Shown: piece after piece, positions 59,228 through 64,000 of the stretch
How the letters are laid out: the number at the start of each line of letters is the position of its first letter
Position numbering within the stretch: position 1 is the first letter of the stretch
Assembly: GCF_004116625.1 (NCBI RefSeq)
Contig: NZ_NXIE01000001.1
Span: forward strand, 310,001 to 374,000
DNA length: 64,000 nt
Reading direction: 5' to 3'
Source of the DNA: Halarcobacter mediterraneus
Lineage (GTDB): Bacteria; Campylobacterota; Campylobacteria; Campylobacterales; Arcobacteraceae
The notes under the pieces: generated by a model
The model's database searches: none
Told to the model about the DNA's origin: nothing
What the model saw: the letters and a program-made list of their open reading frames with translations, nothing else
Made by a program: the position numbers and the translations under genes

Positions 59228-59617
59228 TTATTCTCTAAAACTAGCAAAAGCACTTTCAATACTTGGAATATTTTTATAGTGAGTTTTTGTAAGTTTTACA
59301 TTTTTTGTTTTTAGATTACAAATAGCAATTCTAAAACTTGAACCCATAAATGGTTCTACAATACAGATAATTTCATCATCAATTTGTCGTGTAGCATGAA
59401 TAGTACCTTGAAGATTATTGAAAAAATATTTGGGATAACTTAAAGGTGTTATTTCAACAATATCAATTGCTTCTTGATTTTCTAGAGTTTCAACTATATT
59501 CATAGCATCTTCATAAGTATCAAATTGAACACACCAATCATCAAAAATTTTATTAAAATGTTCTAAATCTTCATCTAAAAAACCACCAGCTAAAGATTGT
59601 AAAGCAAAAATAGACAC
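59228..59617 (-). CDS. 129-residue protein, unknown
   Basis: A soluble acidic protein, MSIFALQSLAGGFLDEDLEHFNKIFDDW, with a predicted alpha-beta C-terminal half (IICIVEPFMGSSFRIAICN). No motif or family recognised. Monocistronic by position, convergent with the 64-residue gene and divergent from the ATP-grasp gene across a 289-nt gap. Confidence 0.5.
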   Translation of the reverse strand: MSIFALQSLAGGFLDEDLEHFNKIFDDWCVQFDTYEDAMNIVETLENQEAIDIVEITPLSYPKYFFNNLQGTIHATRQIDDEIICIVEPFMGSSFRIAICNLKTKNVKLTKTHYKNIPSIESAFASFRE

Positions 59618-59691
59618 TAATACACCTTAAAATATAAATTAAATTAAAAATTAATTTTAACATATTTTTATTTTATTTCTTTAAATTAAGA

Positions 59692-59830
59692 TATAATATA
59701 AGGAAATAATAATACTTGATCTGTATTTTTATTCTATTTTTGTAATTTTATAAAAATATATAAATAATCTATTACAAAGCTTAGATCTACTTTAATTAAC
59801 AAAAAACTAATTCTTGTTAAGCTTTTTTTA
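59692..59830 (+). promoter_or_regulatory. promoter and leader with mutually exclusive hairpins before the ATP-grasp gene
   Basis: TATAAT at 59692-59697 can start a transcript at about 59704. Two stems then compete: AAAGCTTA (59776-59783) with TAAGCTTT (59818-59825), and TTAACAA (59796-59802) with TTGTTAA (59814-59820). They share TAA at 59818-59820, so only one can form fully. A run of seven Ts follows, so this may be an attenuator or an orphan terminator. No leader peptide with an ATG is present. Confidence 0.4.
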
Positions 59831-59906
59831 CAGTGTATACTTAATATAACAATCTAAAATTAAATATTATAAAAAAACTGTTACACATATTTTAAGGAAA
59901 AAATCG

Positions 59907-60884
59907 ATGTATATTGAAATTTTAACTACTTCAAATGAAGAATTAAAAGAGAGTGGATTTGGAAGTATTGAATCTTGTTTTAGCATACTTGAAGCAATAG
60001 AAAAAATGGGACATAACATTATATTAATGGTTTGTAAAAATAAAAAAGATTTAAAAAAGGTTGTAGATAGAAATCCTGACTTAGTAATATTAGCAGTAAA
60101 GTATCTAGTATTAGAAGATGGTACTAATCTTTGGTTAAGTGAATATTTTGATAAGTATTCTATTAATTATACAGCTTCATCTGTGGAAATATTAAAATTT
60201 GATTCAAACAAAGTTCTTGCAAAAGAATATTTAAAGAGGAAAGGAATAAAAACTGCAGATTATTTTACGGCAATTCCTAATCAATTTCAGTCTGTAAAAG
60301 AATTACCTATTTTATTTCCCTTATTTTTAAAGCCAATTGATGCAGCAAATGGAAATGGAATTGATGATCTTTCTTTTGTAACAAATTTTGATGAGTTTGA
60401 AAAAAAAGTAAAATCACTTTATGATTTATATGAAATACCAGTACTTGTTGAAGAGTATTTAGATGGAAAAGAATTTACTGTTTCAATAATAGAAACAGTA
60501 AATGGAGGGCTACTTACTTCAGCAATAGAAATATTACCCTTAATATCGACAAATGGCTTAAGAATTTTAGGACAAAAAGCAAAAAAAGATGATTCAGAAG
60601 AACTTAAAAAAATTAATAATAATGAAATTAAAATAAAATTAACAAAATTAGCAATTGATTCTTTTAAAGGTTTAGGAGTTAGAGATTATGGACGAATAGA
60701 TATAAAAACAAATAAAAAAGGTGATTGCTTTTTTATGGAAGCTAATTTAGTCCCTGGGATGACAAAAGGATCTAGTTACTTTCCTAGAGCTTGTGAAATA
60801 GAAAATGAACTAACTTATGATGAAGTCGTTCAATTAATGCTATTTAAAGGACTAAATCGTATTCCATTGAAAATAAATATATAA
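59907..60884 (+). CDS. ATP-grasp ligase, D-Ala-D-Ala ligase-like
   Basis: A 325-residue stand-alone ATP-grasp enzyme of the Ddl-like fold. N-terminal domain with SCFSILEAIEKMGHNI and PDLVILAVKY. The ATP-grasp core has FPLFLKPIDAANGNGIDDLS (phosphate-binding loop), PVLVEEYLDGKEFTVSII (adenine side) and a metal-site segment DCFFMEANLVPGMTKGSS in place of the Ddl NTxPGxT. The first and second sugar-peptide determinants of Ddl are altered (MTKGS in place of LT), so D-Ala-D-Ala is unlikely as product. It may join amino acids or a small acid. No partner gene lies next to it. Confidence 0.8.
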   Translation: MYIEILTTSNEELKESGFGSIESCFSILEAIEKMGHNIILMVCKNKKDLKKVVDRNPDLVILAVKYLVLEDGTNLWLSEYFDKYSINYTASSVEILKFDSNKVLAKEYLKRKGIKTADYFTAIPNQFQSVKELPILFPLFLKPIDAANGNGIDDLSFVTNFDEFEKKVKSLYDLYEIPVLVEEYLDGKEFTVSIIETVNGGLLTSAIEILPLISTNGLRILGQKAKKDDSEELKKINNNEIKIKLTKLAIDSFKGLGVRDYGRIDIKTNKKGDCFFMEANLVPGMTKGSSYFPRACEIENELTYDEVVQLMLFKGLNRIPLKINI

Positions 60885-60957
60885 TTATTTCTTTAAATAC
60901 TAAATAAAATATAAACTTTGTATAATAGATTGTATTAAAAGAAGAGGAATTAAATTA

Positions 60958-61023
60958 ATGAAGATTCGCGTTTATTATGAGAATACCTCATTATTTCAAT
61001 TTTCTGTAAAACCTATATTTTAA
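60958..61023 (+). CDS. 21-codon micro-ORF
   Basis: ATG at 60958 behind a good site (AGAGGAA, 60943-60949) and a TATAAT 32 nt upstream. It encodes MKIRVYYENTSLFQFSVKPIF and stops at 61023. Too short for family recognition; it may be a leader peptide or chance. Confidence 0.3.
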   Translation: MKIRVYYENTSLFQFSVKPIF

Positions 61024-61260
61024 ATTTTTAATATCAATATAAACTAATTTTTATTTACTTCTTTTTTAATATAATAGGCACGATTTTAGGCATAGAAATA
61101 ATTTAAATTATTGTCCTTTAATTAACTATTTACTAAACCCTTATATAATATAATTATTTTATAATTCATATGATTTGGGAATAAAAAAAGAGCAAATAAT
61201 TTCTATTTAATTTTCTTTTATAAAATACTACTATTATATAAAATTAAAATCTATATTTAA

Positions 61261-61289
61261 TTTACGGATTATCGTATTTTCAGTACAAT
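61261..61289 (+). promoter_or_regulatory. dndC promoter TTTACG-N17-TACAAT, leaderless
   Basis: TTTACG (61261-61266), a 17-bp spacer and TACAAT (61284-61289) form a regular sigma-70 promoter whose start would fall at the dndC ATG (61295). TACG (61263-61266) and CGTA (61273-61276) form a small palindrome across the -35 and spacer, a possible operator. Confidence 0.5.
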
Positions 61290-61294
61290 ATGAC

Positions 61295-62752
61295 ATGAGT
61301 ACAAATGACATAACATTAGCAGAAAAAGAAGTATTAGCTGTTAAAATTCTTAAACACTATTATTTAAAAGACCCTAGACCATTTTGTGTGGCATATAGTG
61401 GTGGTAAAGATAGTAGTGTAATTGTTTATTTAACTATTAAAATGCTTCAAGAATTGGTTAATGAAAATATAGATCTTAATAAAGAAATTTTAATTCTAAA
61501 CTCAAATACTTTAGCGGAACTACCACCAGTATTAAAACATTTAGAAGAATCTTTAAAATCTATACAATATTATTCAGATCAATATAATCTACCTGTAAAA
61601 GTAAAAGAAGTAACTCCTGAACTAAAAAACACTCTAAATGTACAGCTTTTAGGGGTTGGTATGCCACCACCATCAAATCAATTAAGATGGTGTACTGATA
61701 AATTAAAAGTATTTCCTATTGATAAAGAGATTACTTCAAATTTCCCTAACGGTAAATTCATATCTGTTATTGGTACAAGAAGAGATGAAAGCTTTTCAAG
61801 AGATGCAAGAATTGAAAAGAAAACAGTAAAAGGAACAAATCTTAAATTAAATGATAGATATAAAAATGCAAGTAATTTAATGCCTATTGAAGATTGGACT
61901 ACAAAAGATGTATGGGAATATCTATTTAAACAAACAAATGAACTTTTAAATGTAGATTTTCTTTGGAAAATATATAGTGATGCAAGTGGAAAAGATACTC
62001 ATGAATGTACTTTTGTTGCTGCAGGTGGAAAGCATATAGAAGAGGGAAAAATCGGTTGTGGTGTTTCTAGGTTTGGTTGTTGGCAATGTTATATGGTAAG
62101 AGACAAAGATAAAAGTCTTGATGGTCTTATGAAAAGTGGATATGAAAATATAGATTTATATAAAAAATATAGAGATAGTTTTTGGGATGAAACTCAAAAA
62201 GGTTGGGAGTTCACAAGAGATCCCTATAGCCATAGACACCAGGGTCAAGAGTTTTATAATAAGGGAGATGAATCAAATCCTAAGTTTGGAATGACAATGC
62301 CAAAAGGTCTAACTTTAAAACTAAGAAAAAGATTTTTTAAAGAATTATTGAAATTACAGTCTCAATTAAAAGAAGAGATTATAACAAAAGATGAAATTTA
62401 TCATATTCAATTAAGATGGATTCATGAGGGTGATCTTAATTTAGAAGCCTTTCAAGAAGCGAGAAAGTATAAAATCAAATTACGATTTACCGATTTAGAG
62501 AAAGATCTTCAAAAACAAATAAAAGAAGCTAGACTATTTTACAGAAATAAATTGCTAAAAAAAGATGTAAGAAAGTATTTTTCTATTGAAACAAGAAAAA
62601 GATTTGCAGTACAATATTTTTTAAATCCAGATAAAATAGAGAAAAAATTTTTCCCTTCATATGATCAGGAAAATCATATAAAGAAAGAATGGAAAAAAGA
62701 ACAAAAGATTAATCCTAATATTACTTTCAAAAATATATTAGATTATTCGTAA
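61295..62752 (+). CDS. dndC: DNA phosphorothioation sulfurtransferase DndC
   Basis: A 485-residue member of the PAPS-reductase/PP-loop family. In Dnd systems DndC activates the DNA backbone site and, with DndA/IscS-supplied sulfur, takes part in replacing a non-bridging oxygen by sulfur. The PP-loop SGGKDSS lies at residues 35-41. Cluster cysteines are seen in LRWCTDK (about 133) and CGVSRFGCWQC (about 255, 262, 265), the four-cysteine set for [4Fe-4S]. VIGTRRDESFSRDARIEKK and MPIEDWTTKDVWEYL follow the family. DndB, DndD and DndE are not in the window; the gene stands alone on the plus strand and overlaps the convergent gene by 10 bp. Confidence 0.88.
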   Translation: MSTNDITLAEKEVLAVKILKHYYLKDPRPFCVAYSGGKDSSVIVYLTIKMLQELVNENIDLNKEILILNSNTLAELPPVLKHLEESLKSIQYYSDQYNLPVKVKEVTPELKNTLNVQLLGVGMPPPSNQLRWCTDKLKVFPIDKEITSNFPNGKFISVIGTRRDESFSRDARIEKKTVKGTNLKLNDRYKNASNLMPIEDWTTKDVWEYLFKQTNELLNVDFLWKIYSDASGKDTHECTFVAAGGKHIEEGKIGCGVSRFGCWQCYMVRDKDKSLDGLMKSGYENIDLYKKYRDSFWDETQKGWEFTRDPYSHRHQGQEFYNKGDESNPKFGMTMPKGLTLKLRKRFFKELLKLQSQLKEEIITKDEIYHIQLRWIHEGDLNLEAFQEARKYKIKLRFTDLEKDLQKQIKEARLFYRNKLLKKDVRKYFSIETRKRFAVQYFLNPDKIEKKFFPSYDQENHIKKEWKKEQKINPNITFKNILDYS

Positions 62753-63726
62753 TGAAAATTTGTTTCTAATATTTTATCTATTATTTGAAAAGAATCAACT
62801 ACATTTTCTTCTTTTATACTTTCGAGAATTCTACTTCTATCAAAAATAATACTCTCTGAACTTTCTATATCATCTAGAAATTCAAATTCATCTTTAAAAT
62901 TACTAAATTCAAAGGGTATGGCAAATCCAAAATTCAGAATAGTTTTATTAACATCTAAAAATGTACAAATTTTTCTATTTTCTGCTAATTTGGTTTTCCA
63001 ATTAGCTCCACTTGCACATTGTACAAGCATTATAAACATATTTGGTATTTTGTCTTTAAATGGTGACCAGACAGCTAAATCTAAACCTCTATCTTTTGTT
63101 GAATATGTTGAAATATGTCTTTCAATTACGTCTGTTCTTGGTTTGACATTTAATTCACTTGCTAAACTAATAATTTTGTCTTTTGTTTTATTTTCATCAT
63201 AATCTTCATTATTACCAAACTCTTTAACTATTCCTATTCCTCCAAATTTATTTTGAAAAGAATAATATGAAATTTTTTCAAAATCATTTGTTAGATCTTT
63301 TTGAAATTCTTTAAATCTTTTTAAATTAGATGAACATAATAGAACAATATAAATTTTTTGTTTATTTGTTAAAGAAGGTTTTAACTTAATTGAATGATAG
63401 TCATTTTCTATTATAAAAGGATAGTCTTCTTCAAAAAGATCTCTTCTTTCTTTTAGTAGTGCAAAAAAATAATCAGTTTTAGATTCTGCATCATCTCTTT
63501 CTTCTACAATCTCCTCTTCTCCAAATTCTGATGAAGTATCAACTTGAATATTTAGTATTCTTGCAACATCACTTGAAGTTAGCTCTGTATTATAAATGAA
63601 AGAATAAAGTTCAATTTGATCTAATTTATGATTATAAATTAAATTTGTGCCACTTGCTGTAATTGCAAGATAATCTTGCATATTCCTTGTATATTCTATA
63701 AATTTACTATGAAAGTGTGAACTCAT
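62743..63726 (-). CDS. unrecognised 327-residue protein, possible PD-(D/E)XK nuclease
   Basis: No confident family. The C-terminal half contains DRGLDLAVWSPFKDKIPNMFIMLVQCASGANWKTKL (Asp near 214, the QCASGANW strand near 233), which looks like the D-x(n)-QxxxG..W core seen in nuclease-like proteins of defence islands, though the canonical lysine is not obvious. The acidic segment GEEEIVEERDDAESK near 68-82 is unstructured. It overlaps the upstream partial gene by 20 nt, so both are one operon, and is convergent with dndC (10-bp overlap). The nuclease idea is an inference from motif shape and context. Confidence 0.5.
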   Translation of the reverse strand: MSSHFHSKFIEYTRNMQDYLAITASGTNLIYNHKLDQIELYSFIYNTELTSSDVARILNIQVDTSSEFGEEEIVEERDDAESKTDYFFALLKERRDLFEEDYPFIIENDYHSIKLKPSLTNKQKIYIVLLCSSNLKRFKEFQKDLTNDFEKISYYSFQNKFGGIGIVKEFGNNEDYDENKTKDKIISLASELNVKPRTDVIERHISTYSTKDRGLDLAVWSPFKDKIPNMFIMLVQCASGANWKTKLAENRKICTFLDVNKTILNFGFAIPFEFSNFKDEFEFLDDIESSESIIFDRSRILESIKEENVVDSFQIIDKILETNFHYE

Positions 63727-64000
63727 TGTCTTCTTCTTGTTTTTTAGAGTTATTAATTCTATTTAAGTTTTTACAAATTGATAAGATTGTAGAAAGATTA
63801 TTTTCTAACTCAAAGTTAAACTCTTTTATACTATGTAATGGTTTCTCTGAATTTTCTAAATTTGAAATTGCTTTTTTAATTAATGAATCAAATAGTACAT
63901 CATTATCTTGTGCAAATACTAATGCTTCATCTAAAGTCTTTTCTTTTAATATAAATTCATCTTTTGAAGATTGACAAGCTAGTACTTTATCTAATTTACC
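63707..64000 (-). CDS. C-terminal part of a gene cut by the window edge
   Basis: The last 97 codons of a protein reading GKLDKVLACQSSKDEFILKE at the window edge and ending NEFTLS at the TAG (63707-63709). The visible part is helical and charged with no motif. It overlaps the start of the 327-residue gene by 20 nt and so forms an operon with it. It may belong to an ATPase or other large protein of the same defence-like cluster, which cannot be told from this part. Confidence 0.6.
   Translation of the reverse strand, partial: GKLDKVLACQSSKDEFILKEKTLDEALVFAQDNDVLFDSLIKKAISNLENSEKPLHSIKEFNFELENNLSTILSICKNLNRINNSKKQEEDNEFTLS

Larger units (their letters stand above)
60885..61294 (+). other. 410-nt non-coding stretch before dndC
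   Basis: Very AT-rich. It contains TATAAT elements at 60921-60926 and 61070-61075, a 21-codon frame (60958-61023), and the dndC promoter at 61261-61289. From about 61082 to 61260 I see no gene and no strong hairpin; it could be a long leader or hold a small RNA. Confidence 0.5.

Noticed and set aside
1-64000. CRISPR arrays, rRNA genes and insertion sequences
   Set aside because: No regularly spaced long repeats, no rRNA-like sequence and no transposase gene were seen anywhere in the window.

Overview
The window reads as chromosomal DNA of a member of the Campylobacterota, most likely of the family Arcobacteraceae. This rests on the very AT-rich composition, T-rich promoters with a TATAAT box and little or no -35, many small CxxCH cytochromes, many two-component and GGDEF proteins, a free-standing short flagellin and a half-anaerobic cobalamin pathway. 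No database search was possible, so names rest on motifs and family knowledge.

Layout. 0-1.6 kb: the end of an ABC exporter and a small lipoprotein. 1.7-5 kb: a two-component system between a small secreted protein and CxxCH cytochromes, with matching YACAAT direct repeats in front of the operon and of the downstream cytochrome gene. 5-8.2 kb: flagellin and a large sensor kinase. 8.2-10.7 kb: two unrecognised genes with a helically phased repeat array, tRNA-Leu(CAA), HU and a class II aldolase-like gene. 10.7-15 kb: rsmH, an ftsL-like gene and an RND permease overlapping in one operon. 15-20.3 kb: an SDR/DUF2867 protein, an NlpC/P60 lipoprotein with a hairpin over its ribosome binding site, a membrane protein, a diguanylate cyclase and a cytochrome c.

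20.5-55.5 kb has a B12 theme. A coenzyme-B12-dependent glutamate mutase (glmS, glmE, glmL) with an AMP-forming ligase lies at 20.5-25.2 kb. btuB-btuF-btuD-btuC-like uptake genes lie at 27.4-31.8 kb. On the minus strand follow cbiA, cbiC, a [2Fe-2S] protein, cobA, cbiD, cbiET, recQ, hipA-hipB, cbiF, cbiG, cbiH, a phosphoesterase, a cobD/cobC-type aminotransferase and cbiB. A divergent plus-strand operon holds a cobalt ECF transporter (cbiM, a CbiL-like protein, cbiQ, cbiO), cbiK, cbiL, bluB, cobT, cobU, cbiP, cobS and cobC. The cell can thus insert cobalt early, build the corrin ring by the anaerobic route, make 5,6-dimethylbenzimidazole with oxygen through BluB, assemble or import B12, and spend it on the neighbouring mutase. 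Precorrin-6A reductase, precorrin-2 dehydrogenase and the cobalt adenosyltransferase are not in the window.

55.5-64 kb is accessory: a small gene between 17-bp perfect inverted repeats, a SLAC1/TehA-type protein, an aldo/keto reductase, a diguanylate cyclase, a stand-alone ATP-grasp ligase, and a DndC-type DNA phosphorothioation sulfurtransferase convergent with an unrecognised, possibly nuclease-like gene and a gene cut by the window end. That last block looks like the edge of a defence island and is the best candidate for an undescribed system, together with the mutase-ligase cluster and a candidate small RNA at 26.3 kb.
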